This document shows positions 16,556 to 57,660 of a DNA stretch of 64,000 nt, piece after piece. Source of the DNA: Limanda limanda (taxonomy: Eukaryota; Chordata; Actinopteri; Pleuronectiformes; Pleuronectidae); NCBI RefSeq assembly GCF_963576545.1, contig NC_083656.1, positions 8,188,811-8,252,810 of the forward strand, in the 5' to 3' direction. Position 1 is the first letter of the stretch. The number at the start of each line of letters is the position of its first letter. The notes under the pieces were generated by a model, which did not search any database, was not told the DNA's origin, and saw only the letters and a list, made by a program, of their open reading frames with translations. Made by a program: the position numbers and the translations under genes.

Positions 16556-18474
16556 TCAGGGCTGAGGAGGGCACTTTACTTTACTCACAGATGTGAGGAG
16601 CCAGGGGAGACAGTGTGAGATACAGAGCAAGGAGGGAGAACAAATCTTTATTTTGTGATAATTAGATGATGAAGATAGAGACGTGATCTCTGGTCCATCA
16701 AACTGTGACCTTTTCTAAAATAAAGCAACTTGTATAGGGGCAATTCAAAAGTAGAATTATCTTTCACTGCAGCATTGGTCTTTAATTACCCTGGGTCTGT
16801 GTGTCTATTTGAGTGAGAACAAAATAACTCAACAATGCATCGACAGATTTTAACTCACTTCACAGTTTCAATTTGGTGTGAAGATTACTCGGATAGGTAG
16901 CTCAAGACGATAAAGGTCAAAGGTCATGGTTAAGAAATACATACATATGCACATACAAACATTATCAAATGTAAGTCCAATGCTGACTCTAGGTTTAAGC
17001 TCAGGTTTTGTCTCCACCAACTCTATGAAGAGTGCTGGGGGGCAAGTGTTTTATTTCATATCAATTAGTCACAATGATTAACACTGTAATTTTCCTGATA
17101 GTAACTATGAAATATTATTAGTGAAGCTTTCAGTGTCACCGTGAGAAATGACAGTGAGTGTGAATGGAGGGCCCTGGAGCCGCTGCTGTAATCACCATTA
17201 ATTAAATCTGTGCTTCGCCTGACATGACACGTCAAACTGTCGACTTTCACAAGCTGTGATTCTAATATTTCCTGCAACACCTTTGCCGCAATAGTAAATT
17301 CTTTATTTTCTCCATGTATAAGCTAGAATAGTGGAGGCAGAAAACTGGAGCCTGAACACCGAGCTCTCAGAGTGCTGCTGCCGATCTGCTCACAACACAG
17401 ACTTCCTCTGGTTGATCATTTCAGCTTCACTGCTGCTGCCATGCAACTATATTTTCCTTGGTATTAACTGTTGATTACAGTTCTTGAAGTGAGATTATTT
17501 TGAATGTCATTCTTTGGCTTGTGCATTAGGATTCTCTCATGTTTTTGATTGGCATGGCTTTAAAACATGAGTATTAATAGGGTTAGATTAGTTTTTTTCA
17601 GATGTCCTGCTCATAACAATCTGTTAGGCCGTTAATGGGTAATATTGTTTGGCTACAGAAAGCCAATTTACATGCAGCCACAGACAATTTACATGATTAT
17701 TTTTTTCTGTAATACTGCTTTTATATGAAGTTCAACATAGATGAGATTGACAGACACACATTTCCTGCACACACTTTAAGTATACAACTAAAACGTAAAC
17801 GCCAGTGGCCAGGATAAATTATGGTGCATGTCATTTTATGTTTGCATATTGTTTCTGGGAAAAGCTGTCCTGAAACTGCAATAATATTAATGTTTTTTAC
17901 ATTTTAAAAATAAAGATACACTGTCATAATTATGCAAATATCAAATATCAAATTCCAATATAAGCTCTGTTCATCTCCTGCAATGGCCTCAAGCCCCCAA
18001 TAAATATTCAAGGGAGAAATACCTCATCCAAACACAATGGCAGTAGGTCATTTTACATTGCTTTAGTGTATTGTATTGAAGTATATTAATACAATATATG
18101 TTCATGTTGCAGCTCTGCAAGTATTTCTTAATATTTTCCCTCTGAGGAAAAACCACTTCCATACAAGTAAACCAACAAAAGAAACCAAGTCCCACTGAAG
18201 TCGACACACACACGTGACCACAGTCTGAATGAAAATGTTACTCATCTGGCGATATTAGGTTTTCATGAGAGTATTATATGCAGGGAGTCGTTTTGTTTGT
18301 ACCCTCCACATTTTTGTATGCTGCAGCTGTCACAGGACAATGGCACTGAGTCAGGCACCTCGAGCAGTACTTTCCTGCTGACTCTCCCCAGATGATGACA
18401 TGTTGAATCAGAGGACTTTCATCTTCTTTAATCTTGTATCATTAAAAATAATCTACATTTCCTTTTTAGAGGTT

Positions 18475-18640
18475 GTGTTTTGTCTGCATTTATTTGTCTG
18501 TTAATTAGCAGGATAATGCAAAACCAACCAGGAAATGTCGTTGGAGGATGTGGTATGGGTCAGCAAAGAAACCTTTTACATTTTGGTGCAGATGCAGGGC
18601 ACATTTCAACATTTTCATTGATTTCTCAGAGTGAATGAAT
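18475..18640 (+). repeat. Dispersed repeat, 'ACTTGGTGGAAAGATG' family, copy 3
   Basis: This holds GGATAATGCAAAACCAACCA, then GGAGGATGTGGTATGGGTCA and TTACATTTTGGTGCAGATGC, which are the ordered landmarks of copies 1 and 2 in shorter form. Confidence 0.55.
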
Positions 18641-20739
18641 CATATAACCTTTAAAAACCTTCACATTTTTTAAATAATTTTTAACTGACAACGTATATGT
18701 CTTCAATCTATACAAACTCTCTTTTCAAACTGTTGTGCCCTCATGTGGTCTTTTAACACATTACAAATCACATCACCTCTACACGCTCCACAGATTCGCT
18801 CTCTTGCCCTCATTTTTCTGCCATCACTCCGTGTACAGAGTCCCAGCTGTGGAGCAAAGCTATGTACAGTTAATGTGATAAGGTGAAAACAGCAGTTGGA
18901 GGTTTTCATTGGTTTCTTGATTATTTCAAATGAAAGAAATCAGTGTGACGTTTCCTCAGGATTTGCCCTGTGAGATGCGATTTTGTTTCAACTTCTTGCA
19001 GATCTGAAACACGGTTCTTACCCAAAAATAAGTGCATTAAGGAAATGTCATAATTGAATGGACTGTGTTGCTTTTAACCTTTCCATGTTATCTTTCTACC
19101 TATTGCACTTACTTATTTCAAACAGAAGATGGCGCCCACAGCTCACTGTTGTGGAGATAGAAAAACAGGAAACTCAAGAAAGCAAGAGCAGTGCTAACAG
19201 CAGGGATGTGGAACCTCATTCTGAAACCCTGGTGAAATGTGTCAACAGATTAACATTGAATAACAATTGCAGCTCTTTTGTTCGGGAAATGTTTTGATAA
19301 AACATCTAAGACACTAATTTGTTATTTTTCTGTGTTTTTTTGCAACAAAGTCAAGCTTTATTTTATACACAGTGTTTGCACTGCCTTGTTAGGACATTAT
19401 CTCACCTTCATGCAGCGGCAGATCAGTGGGGGAGTGTTGGACAGTATGGGAAGGTGTAGACCACCCATCTTGAGTAGAGCTGCACACATTCCAGCATGGA
19501 CACACGGGACGGCCTTGTCAGTAACACGAGAGCTGAGGAAATTACAGAGCAGCTTCCATGTCTATATTCAGGATGTACTCGACCTCACAGCTTGTTTAGG
19601 TGACTTTAGATGCAAGCGTCCATTGATTTCTATCAAGGTTTAACATCAAAATGATATAAAATCTAAATATTCTGACATGAAATGACATAACCTACATACT
19701 GATTTAGTTAAGAGAGTATATCTGTTAACTAAATTAGGTTCCTGTAGTGGAAATATGTCATAGTCATACAGACATTCGGTGTAATAACCCCTTATGTAAA
19801 GGGAAAGCATATCAGCCCCTTGTATGTTTACAAAAGGGTTCAGACAGAGTAACTTCCTTGATTCTTTCATTTTGGACTCTTCCTTTTTAGGCAATGGGTC
19901 GCTGCCGTTCAGCCCCTCTTGGGATTCTGTGGGAATTCCTTAGCTGCTTGGCTCAGCAGTTGGTTTTCAAACCTCAAATATAGTTTTTTCAGGGTGAGAG
20001 GATGGGATGGAGGAGGAATTGAAAAAATGTTGTGCCGTGTTGGACTGGATAACTCTTGCCCGAGCTTTGTCCCGGGGTTGTAAACAACTGTGTGTGGTTT
20101 GTGTGATTTATAATTAGTGGCCAAGTAATTATCAATCATCATGATTTGGCAAAATAACACCAGTAGAAGAACTTCACACTGCTGTGGTGTCTCACTGATG
20201 CTAGTACATCCTATTCTTTTTTCTTATTGCAGACACAGTGAGACACATTTTCATTGATACACACTCAGCTGGTAACACTCACCTGAGACTCAAACATTTA
20301 AACATTGATCATCTTGACTAAAACACTGTTTAAAAGCTCGACTTTATGGTTGTTTCAGAGGATACAGTCTGTGATGCTGTTTACTGCTGTAATTTGATAT
20401 GTGTTTCTATTATTTTCATCGCAACCCACTAAAAGAACAAGCAGCAAAATAATTGGACTGGAGCAGGAAACATTAATCAGCATTTACGACAGAGGGACTA
20501 GAATAAAATGAATGAAAATAGCCTCAGACACCATACAAGCATTACACAACCAATACATTCACTTACCAACTTACCTATTCAGAGTGAGCATATTGAAGTT
20601 TATTAGGATTAGTATTGTATCGTAGTGTTACAAATGGATTGCTGAGAACCAACAATATTATTTTTACCAGGACTGTTCTCGTACCAGTTTTCTTTTACAG
20701 TACTGCAGTGTGCTTTTAAAAGGTCTTAATCGTTATATT

Positions 20740-20931
20740 CAAATCTCTATATTTAAATCGGGAGCGGGTCCGCCATGTTTTTTAAAGTACCCAAACTGCA
20801 CAGACTAAACATCTTTACAGTTTTTATGACAAATTTAAGCTACCACAGGGGAGGGTGAGTTGAGGGGTGTTCAGCTGCAACGTGCAACTTCCCCACTAGA
20901 TGTCACTAAATTCTACAGGCTGTACCTTTAA
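20740..20931. repeat. Interspersed repeat, 3' terminus ...TACCTTTAA
   Basis: This contains GGGAGCGGGTCCGCCATGTT, then AACTTCCCCACTAGATGTCA, and ends CTAAATTCTACAGGCTGTAC plus CTTTAA at 20931. The end is an imperfect reverse complement of the element start at 6021, so both belong to one TIR-bearing family. The left limit is uncertain. Confidence 0.6.
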
Positions 20932-21159
20932 CTATTGCCCTATCAACATCTGGAAAGATATCACTTTACCAGATGTTGCATTCACGGATTCATTCCTGAT
21001 GAATGTGCATACGTCCACCTTCCAAATAAAGAACAAATAAAGACATGATGCTGTGTGATTTGTTCCCAGACAGATGTGAAACCTGAGTCTCTCTCTGTGT
21101 GTGTGTGTCAGTGTGAACTCTACAGCTGCAGGAATCTCCCTCTCACAAGGTGCACACAC

Positions 21160-46426
<25,267 letters not shown>

Positions 46427-48004
46427 GGAGAAGGACCCCCCTGCCCCCCTCTGTTCCTCTGCCTCACGCTGGATCGGTCCAGCTGTCTCAAGAGGAGCCT
46501 GAATGGACAGATACATACTTTATCAGAGCGATGATATCAGTGCCCTTCACTCTAATGTGGGTTTCTCTATTTGTCCCAAGTCCTGTCTGTAACAGTTGCT
46601 GTTCTAGTAGAATGTAAACAATGGGACTATCAGTAGAAATTATGGGTTCGATCCTCACTGGGAATTTTTTTTCTTTCTAAATCGTGTACAAAATGTGTTT
46701 CAAAGCTTATTTTGACAAATCCCAGGAATATATATATTTTGATTAGAGGCTGGATTTCATATAATGTGAGTATTTGGCCGACTCCGAGACACAAGCCACA
46801 GTTAAGTTAAATTTAAAGAGTTCCTCAAGAGGCATTTTTATATCTTTGTACTGATAACGGTGTTATTAGCACTCACTTGCCTTTAATAGGGAAAAGCACA
46901 TTATCTTTAGGAGATGTTACAAGTACAGTATCGGCCTTTCGCTCAGCACACACTAAATATAGCCAGCGGTATTATGTCTGTTTACACTATTCTTGATTAT
47001 CACCACATGAAAGACAAACACTGTTCCTTTTTTTCACATTTTGTAATGCAATTATTTTCATCAAAGTTCTGCCAAAGACAGTCTGCCACGATCTTTGAAG
47101 CTTTCGTTCTTTGGTCAGCAACTGAGAACAAGGGCTAGTTTCTTACACACGCTGATTCGAGGATTAACTGTAACTTCTACGACAGTTAAAGAAGAAAACT
47201 GCTTTTTACGGTTGCATTCGACTCGTTCTAGGTATGTGTTGTTTCACATGTTGCTTTTGAGATTACATGTAATAAATGAACCGGCTTATTTCATTTCAGG
47301 TCGGTTCAGCCAACACAAATGCGCATCACTTTATTTTCATATCGCAGGAAGTGGACGTTATTTCACGAAGCACAAAACTGTTCTCGTTACTACATGCAAA
47401 TTTGAGATTGTAGCTTACATCGGCTCATATACTGGTTTACGTCTGTTTTAATTTTATGCTGTATGTTTAGGAAACAGACAATTAAAGCACAGGGTGGCCC
47501 AGGCCAACAGGCAGGGAACACCTGGACAGGTAACCTCAGCAGTTTCAAGGTCTATGCCGTCAACCATGGAGTTTCTACTAGTTTTACTTATTTAAATCAA
47601 ACCAGATTCATGAATACTTGGACAAACATTGGCATGATAAGAGCTTCCTAAAATGACAGAAGCCAAATTTGAGAAAAGTTTAAAAGACGTGTACTTTGGT
47701 TTTTAATTTTATCCATGTTCACTGACACGCAGGAGTTGGTGTTTATGATCTATTCTGCAGGCCTTCCAAGATATGTTGGCTTCACTTTGGGTCATGTCGT
47801 CCATCTTTATTTACAGTGTGAGGTGAATTATGATGTCATGATACTTAAAAACATGCTGCATGTCGAAACCATCATCATGGACTTTCTATTCTTTCATTTA
47901 AACACCATATGGAAATGTCACATCATTAAAGCTCATCATGGTTTCATTAGAAGAGTTGGTGTTAATTGAGATGCCTTGTTTTGGGGTAATAAGGTTTTGC
48001 GATA

Positions 48005-48042
48005 TGTTGTTATAACAAGAAAAGTTTCTTGTTATAACAACA
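48005..48042 (+). repeat. Near-perfect palindrome (18-bp arms, 2-nt loop) in the vcl 3' region
   Basis: Left arm TGTTGTTATAACAAGAAA (48005-48022), AG, right arm TTTCTTGTTATAACAACA (48025-48042); the arms are exact reverse complements. Each arm also contains its own palindrome TTGTTATAACAA. It lies about 100 bp before the AATAAA at 48141. If transcribed it would fold into one long hairpin. Confidence 0.9.
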
Positions 48043-48140
48043 ATATTTTGTATTTTTTTTGCTACATCTATTTTGCATATGTTTCTGCCCGCTCCATCGA
48101 CAAAGAAATCTTATTTTTAACGTTTGAGACAAATGGATTC

Positions 48141-48146
48141 AATAAA
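48141..48146 (+). terminator. vcl: Candidate vcl polyadenylation signal
   Basis: AATAAA 1.7 kb after the stop codon, just after the 18-bp palindrome. A second AATAAA at 49005-49010 is an equally good candidate. Cleavage sites cannot be seen in DNA. Confidence 0.35.
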
Positions 48147-48654
48147 GGACGTAAAATTAATTTCGGTGAGCTGATCTTTCTGCCTGCGACCGGCTCCCAC
48201 TGTTTGTGACGGTGAATGTGTGACACTCACCTGAACCACGGCCAGGAGGAGTGGTGTCTAACTCCTGGTGAGGAAGATGATGGATGTACTCGTTGACCCT
48301 GAAGACTTCTGCCTGGACCTGAGAACGAGCAGCTCTGTGAGGACGCTGTTGTTAAAGTTAAAAGTAACGAATAAAGTAAAGTTACTAAAGGAACAAGGCC
48401 GTGGTCGACACCAGTTTCTCCCTGTGTCAATTAACTCCAGTTTCCTCCTACATTAAAAATTTGGACAGTAAAAAATGTTTTTAAATTATTATTTTGTCTG
48501 AAGGAACATGTTAGGAAATGATATCTGGATTTCTTAAATTTAAAGGGAGATGAGTAGTGATGTTTTATCACACATTTCAATCTGTTTAAAAGGGTTAACA
48601 TCATAGTTAAAATATATAAATAAAAAAAAGTAATTTATACATTTAATAATGTTT

Positions 48655-48680
48655 TAGTAGTAGTAGTAGTAGTAGTAGTA
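48655..48680. repeat. (TAG)n trinucleotide array
   Basis: About nine TAG units in the vcl downstream region. Confidence 0.9.
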
Positions 48681-49010
48681 TTCACTGTACCTCTCAGTGG
48701 GTGATCACTGGGTGATTAATGTGGCAGAATGAAGTTGGTGAACAGTGACACCTACTGTTGAACTTGAACATGACTGATAACTTCAATACTATAGTGATAG
48801 AAGAAATGTCCCTTACAAAACAAAAAAATGAATACGTGTAACCAGGTGAAATAAAAATTAAAACTTAAATGAAAATTCCTCCCGAATACGTACATTTTCA
48901 CCACTTTCTAATTTTCTGCAAAAAGCCAATTAATTAGCCTGAAAAATTATAATAATACAATTTCAATAGAGCCTCACTGTCTGTCAGTGCTCGGCCCTAA
49001 TTACAATAAA

Positions 49011-49597
49011 GTTGTATTGTATCATAAACTGTGCTTTACTGTCCCTGTACATCCTCTTGAATCTGTGTATGAAAGATGTTTTATGAATGACATTTCTTTG
49101 TCTGTTGTATTTTATTATCATCGTTGTTATTGTTGTTGTTATTATTATGACTCGCGGGGCAGATAATGTAAGATTCTTATTCTTTCTGCTCCTTTTCATT
49201 TCACATTTGAGATTTTGTGTTTGGATTTAAATTGTTTTGTTTGGTCGATTAATTAAATAAACGTACATATAGAACATTGGATAGTTCTATAAACACTGGT
49301 TGCATATGAATGAGCTCTGCAGGTAAACAGGACCGTGTTGTTTCTCTGGTCTCTAAATAACAACAGAGTCTCCTCTGTGTTAGAAGCACATGGCCTCAGC
49401 CTGGAGGAGTTCAACCAGTTAACTCTGCTGCCTCCCTGGAATCAATCATTCATGTTCTCTCTGGACCAGTTTCTCCATCACCACCACCATCCTCTTCCTC
49501 ATCTTCCTCCTCCTCTGTGTGTGGAGGGAAGCAGCAGCAGCCTCCTCTTCCTCCTCCTCGTCAGCCTCCTCACGATCGGTACTGGTGTTTTTTAAAA
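49011..49597 (+). promoter_or_regulatory. adk: adk promoter / 5' flank
   Basis: The region between the last vcl polyadenylation candidate and the adk start codon. It is AT-rich to about 49320 and then becomes CT/CCT-rich (49468-49570) up to the ATG. There is no TATA box in a clear position. In human, ADK shares this promoter with divergent AP3M1; no AP3M1 exon is seen here on the minus strand. Confidence 0.5.
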
Positions 49598-52404
<2,807 letters not shown>

Positions 52405-53220
52405 GTGAGTCAGAGCTTCCCTGGGACACCACCACATGTTTCACTAGTGTAACGTGATGTGGCTCCAAATAAGGGCTACACCGGTCATTTATACCCACTA
52501 CTTCCATTTTAACGCTGCATGCTGTGCTTATAATAGCCAAGTCATAAATTAGACCTCTGTAACCAGGAGCCTCGGAACTCGACACGCAAAACATTTTTGC
52601 CCTTTCTGAATTAACTTCAAACTACGCTACACTGAGATGCCTCTGGATTTACTCCTGCTTTAAGTTAACTACTGAATAGATATATTTCTTCTACACGCTA
52701 TGACACCGACACCAGGGGGATTTATTCTGAGTTTTTGCTAAGCATGCACATTCCCTTTGCAGACCCTCCCTCATTCACACTGTAAGCACATGCCAAACAG
52801 TAACACGATAACCTTCCTCGAAAACACGCTAGTGCGTTTGGCTCGTTGCTCTTCTGAAACGCAGCGGGACGTCGACTTGGCTTGTAAACGGCAAAACGAC
52901 CAACTCGCATTAACACAGGATGGAGCTCAGCAGCCGTATGACATCCTGTTTCTGTTTGTGTGATTGAGTCCACATGGTGTCTCCTCTGGGAATAAGTCTC
53001 TTTTTAGTACACACATAAAAAAAGTTAACCATCTGAAAGGATTGATGAGAGTGGGAGCTGGGTCAAAAACGACACATTAATAAGTAAATTGCATATTCCA
53101 TATATACTGAGCGTGTTTGAATTGTTTGAAAATTATAATGGAATTAACTGGAATAATTACTTGAGTGATAAAACACAACTTTGAGTCTTAAAACTGTCAG
53201 TTTTTAGTTGCACACTTATC

Positions 53221-53290
53221 AGAATCAGAATTATTTTATTTGCCAGGTATGTTTGCACATACAGGAAATTGCCTTGGTGTCATTGGTGCA
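53221..53290 (-). repeat. LINE 3'-end fragment (minus strand)
   Basis: ATCAGAATCAGAATTATTTT, then GCCAGGTATGTTTGCACATA and CAGGAAATTGCCTTGGTG. Its reverse complement is the familiar end of a fish LINE (…TGTGCAAACATACCTGGC…TGATTCTGAT). Confidence 0.65.
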
Positions 53291-53343
53291 CTGAACATAA
53301 AACAACAATATAAAAAACAACAATATATAACAAAATATAATCA

Positions 53344-53383
53344 AATAAAATATATACAGTAACAATAAAATATATACAGTAAC
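53344..53383. repeat. Two-copy 20-bp tandem duplication
   Basis: The unit AATAAAATATATACAGTAAC occurs twice head to tail, followed by a partial third copy (AATAATA). Confidence 0.9.
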
Positions 53384-53429
53384 AATAATACACACAAAGA
53401 TATCAGTTCCCTAAATATGCCTGAAAAAA

Positions 53430-53590
53430 TAATCCTAGATCCGCCCCCTGATCCAGATTAGCCAACAGGTCCTGGGTTCTTTCTTGGCCCATGTATCTTA
53501 CTTACAAGTTTCAATAAAATCGGTTTTGTAGCTTTTGCGTAATTCTGCTGACAAAAAAACAGTAATAAAAACGTTCACCCCTTTTGGTGG
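53430..53590 (-). repeat. Dispersed repeat, 'ACTTGGTGGAAAGATG' family, copy 4 (inverted)
   Basis: The plus strand reads TCCTAGATCCGCCCCCTGAT, TTTCTTGGCCCATGTATCTT and AAGTTTCAATAAAATCGG, then GCGTAATTCTGCTGAC. These are the reverse complements of the landmarks in copies 1-3. Confidence 0.55.
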
Positions 53591-54569
53591 AGGTGAAAAT
53601 CCAGGATCCAGCCCTGCACCAGAAATCCATTGTTTATTGGTCCGAGGCCTAAACTTTACATCAGGTATCGATAACGTTTGACAGGATCCTGCTGAGTAAC
53701 AGGACTGAAAACAAAGCCTCAGTGGATCAATCAGGCAGTTAAGTGCCTTTTTTCCCCCTCAGAACTTTTTATTTTTGTCGCCAAATGCTCGAGGACAAAC
53801 AACTCTCCTGCTCCACACTCACACATCCACTGCCCAGCACAACACGTCTTATCTGGTGAATGTAAGATAACCACATTGCGATCCACTGGGGGCACCTCTG
53901 CACTGGTGTTAAGGGAGGAGCCACTGCTGCCGTTTCATTTCCCTGAACGCACATTTATCAGTCTGCAGATAGAGACAATGACCTTCTGGTCACGTTGTGC
54001 GTCCCTGGTAATTGCATTAGCTGACATTTACTGTGATATAACACCAGCATTATTTGTGTGATATGAAAACAAGTCTTCAACAACAGTAAAACAACAATAT
54101 TATTAATTTGTACATTGAAAAACATGCGTAAAGACACATGTTATATTAGTTATTGTTACTAATATTATTGATTCAACTGTGAATTAAAATGTATTATAGC
54201 TGTAACATTAATTAACATGACATTTGTTCTTATGCTTATTAGCAGAACATGTCAGTTTTTAAAAATACATTGAATTAAAGTTGAGCTTGTGAGTTATTTG
54301 CTATCTGACTGTAGTTTGTAGTGGATCCAGATGCAGATAAAACATTTTCTGTTGTTGAACACACACAGAGACGGTTTGTGCTTTAATCATTTAACAAATT
54401 CTGTCTTAGTTTCCTATAAATGCTTAAGTTCAGGGGACATAACTGTGAAATTAAAACAGCAGGTGCAGCGTATAAACTCTCTAAAGACAGATCAGCCCGT
54501 CAGATGGTCTGCACCTTACAACCGGCTACCTTGTCAGGTCTTGTTACTCGACAAAAGGACACATGCGAC

Positions 54570-54597
54570 CTCGGGCGGCGGCGGCGGCAGCGGCGGC
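54570..54597. repeat. Short GGC/CGG trinucleotide tract
   Basis: About eight GGC-type units with one CAG interruption, in adk intron 3. Purely a sequence observation. Confidence 0.8.
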
Positions 54598-56747
54598 ACA
54601 AAGCAGCAGCATCATCAGCAGTGTTGTTCTCCTGCAGCACAAAGGCAGCGGTGTTATCTTTAGCCCAACAGACACCGTTCCCTCCACATTCTGCACAAGG
54701 TCAGGGCAGGATTAACATGGTGCTTAATTCCCCCGCACAATGCATTTCAATGCATACAATACCGCACACACACAGAGCAGCACTCATCGCCATCACGCCT
54801 GTCAGCTTGTATCTGAATGTACACGTGGGATTTTTTTTAACTTAATACAGTATGGATTATGAAGAGCTGTGGCTGTAGATGCTGAGAGATACGAGCCTTC
54901 CTGGTGCCTCTGTGTGGTCGGTGGAAACGCTTCAGAGTGCAAAGAGGTCAAACACAAGGTCATTGATCTGCGGGTGAGGAAGACCTGGGCCGAAGAGTTG
55001 TGACAAATAACATTGTTACTGGAAAAGGCCACAACAGACTTACAAGCCGAGGCGGCTAACACTATTGTTGTGCTTATGAATCTACACAGTGTAACATGAT
55101 TCATTTCTTTCCCCTATCACCCTGGTGGGGGAGAGATCATTGGATGCAGTGCGCTGTGGCCATGCCTTAATTCAATTATCTAGTCACAGCAGAGCCCATA
55201 TAATCCTGTTGCGGCTGAGAAATTGCCTGCTGTACAGTAGAAACCATCAGCGTTCCTGTTAGTACTGGCTGGGGACTCCATGTGTGTGTTTTTTCCTGAG
55301 TAGGTCTCGGCTAAATCCACAAACAAAAGAAAGTTGTTTAAATGATCGATAAAGCATTTGTCGTTTTTCAGGCGAATATAACAAAACGTTCAGTGGATTC
55401 AACTTCTCAAATCTGAGGATTTCCTTCTCGTCTCTGACTCATCATTATGAATTAAAATATGATGCCGTAAGCAGATCATAGAAATGTTTTTAATAATCGG
55501 TTGATTTTAAAATGCCAAAAAGTCACCGTTTATGACTTAAATATGAAGTTTTACTGGTTTTCATAATACATTATTACAGTAGATGACAAAATCTTTTAGT
55601 TTACACAGAAATTAAACTCAAAGACAATTTAAATGGTTGCTTTCTGGATTTCCTTTCATCTTTGACTCATTAAATAAACATCAGATTAATGCATCCACAC
55701 ATGTAAACATTATTAATTAGGGAGTTGACTAAATAATCAAGACAACACAACATTTGTAATAGTAATTAGTTGCATCTTAAATATCAACACTAGATATAAG
55801 TATTCTAGCGAGTCTATTCTAAGTATAAACACAAGACTGAACCGCTTGTTTGCACTGTGTGACACTAACAATAGGGACTGTATAGTTTTATTTTGGATCA
55901 ATCCCACGTACACATCCTGCTGCTGTAAATACTCCTCTGCTCCCCAGCTGTGTATTGATCCACAGCTAATCCCTTTAGAAAACGTGTTGGAAATAAATCA
56001 GCTGGAAACTACAGCGCCCAGCTGCTCAGGGACACTCCTGAACCTTTTAAAAAGTGAAACCACACTGTACTATACTATTTCCTTTCATGAAAACTAGCAC
56101 AGGATCTGCTGTGCTGCAAAAACACTGACTTCCTGAGTGTCCTTGTTGCTTAGTAGTTAAAACACACACCATGCAACCGCAATGTCGCCGCTTTGCTTCT
56201 GGCACCAGACTTTTATTACTTGTCATACCATGTACTGTACTCACACCCCATGTGTGTATCTAGTATCTAATAAACAAATCTTTGAAACAAATCAAACTCA
56301 GGTCATAAATCAGTGTAATCTCTGAGAGAATCGTCCCAGTGAGGCAGCTGCTGCTTGTCAGTCCTCTGTATATCAGTGGTTAGTGGTTGATGAGTCATGT
56401 TGTGTTGAACATCCAGGTGTTGTCGCGTATCTGCTTTTATTTACATGATATTTCCCCGGTGGTTAGTGAGCGGCAGTTAAAAAGGTTGAGGCCTCCAGTG
56501 TTTTTGAAATGAGGGCACGAGAGGAAACCAACTAACCAACGCACTGTCCGTGACTTCCTCTCTGCACCGCTTACACATGTACTGTTGTCATGTAACGCTG
56601 GAGGATGTGTCTCACTCTTTAAAGTCACTGCTGCCATCATGTGGCTTCACACGCTAGTCTGACACCTGCAGGGTTAGTGGGTTTATACTGGTGTTTTATA
56701 ACTTGCAAGGATCCAGGGAGTGCATATTGTGTCTATCTCATATGATA

Positions 56748-57258
56748 AGAGCCCGACCAATATGGATTTGTGGAGACTGATATGATATATCGAGGCAAGT
56801 TAAGGATGATATAGAGTAATCAAATGCTTAGTTATATTTTAACTCAACTTTAGGCCATAAAACTAGTGGAAAGTTTTGAAATCAGCTATATTATGTAAGG
56901 GTTGAATCATTGTGACGTGGCTATATTAACATCTGTCCTGTTAGAATACTACATTTTCATTGTTAATTCCATGCATCACTCAACTGATTAAGAACCAAAT
57001 CTAACTCTTTGAAAAACTTCCATTTGTAAATCCTTAAACTCTTTGGGGGTTTGAATATATCCCCAACAAATTGACAGTGATTCCTAATTCTGGCTTTTTT
57101 ACAGGATTTCTTTCGATTTTCTTAACTATAACTATAACTCAAAAGAAAACACAAATACAACAAATCGAACTTGAAGTGAGAAAATAAATGTTTGTTTAAG
57201 TGTTGTTTTTCATAAACTAATAGTGATGCTAGTGAAAGGCTCATATCGGTCGGGCTCT
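56748..57258. mobile_element. Non-autonomous TIR element, 'AGAGCCCGACCRATATG' family
   Basis: It starts AGAGCCCGACCAATATGG and ends CATATCGGTCGGGCTCT. The termini are inverted repeats with one mismatch over 16 bp. The 511-bp interior is AT-rich and non-coding. I see no clear target duplication, so the exact limits may be off by a base or two. Confidence 0.75.
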
Positions 57259-57383
57259 ACACTTGATCCCACAAATAAGTTCATGATATATTTGATATAA
57301 AGATGTATTATTCATCAAGGTTGTATGTCAGTACTGTTGCCTTTAATTTGTGATCATTGGCCTTTTGAAATATTTATGATGAT

Positions 57384-57660
57384 GGCATGGTGGTGCCATG
57401 GTATTCACTGCAGCCTCACAGAAAGAAGGGTCTTGGTTTGAATCCTAGTTGCCAGGGTCTTCCTGTGTGGAGTTTGTATTTTCTCCCCATGTTTGTGTTG
57501 TCTTCTATTATCCCACAGTCCAGAGACATGCAGGTGGGGCTTAGGCTGATTTAGAAACTCTAAGTCTCAGTATGTCGGCCCTGTGATACACTGGTGACCT
57601 GCCCAGGGTGTAACTCCACCTCTCTGTAGCCCTTAAACGACAAGTGCTAGGGATGGATTC
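57384..57660 (+). repeat. Degraded SINE-like repeat with tRNA-type B box
   Basis: It contains CACTGCAGCCTCACAGAAAG and then GGTTTGAATCC (57435-57445), one base off the pol III B box GGTTCGANNCC. Next come TGTGTGGAGTTTGTATTTTC, CACAGTCCAGAGACATGCAG and GTGACCTGCCCAGGGTGTAA. I recognise this order as a very common vertebrate repeat. Confidence 0.6.

Larger units (their letters stand above)
46427..49010 (+). other. vcl: vcl 3' UTR and downstream
   Basis: AT-rich DNA without a supported open frame. Candidate polyadenylation signals AATAAA lie at 48141 and 49005, and others near 47261 and 48370. Vinculin mRNAs elsewhere carry long 3' UTRs, so an end at 48.2 or 49.0 kb is plausible. It contains an 18-bp hairpin at 48005-48042 and a TAG array at 48655-48680. 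Confidence 0.65.

Noticed and set aside
18070..18100. 9-bp AT-rich hairpin
   Set aside because: Stem made only of A/T-rich bases in AT-rich DNA; expected fairly often by chance.
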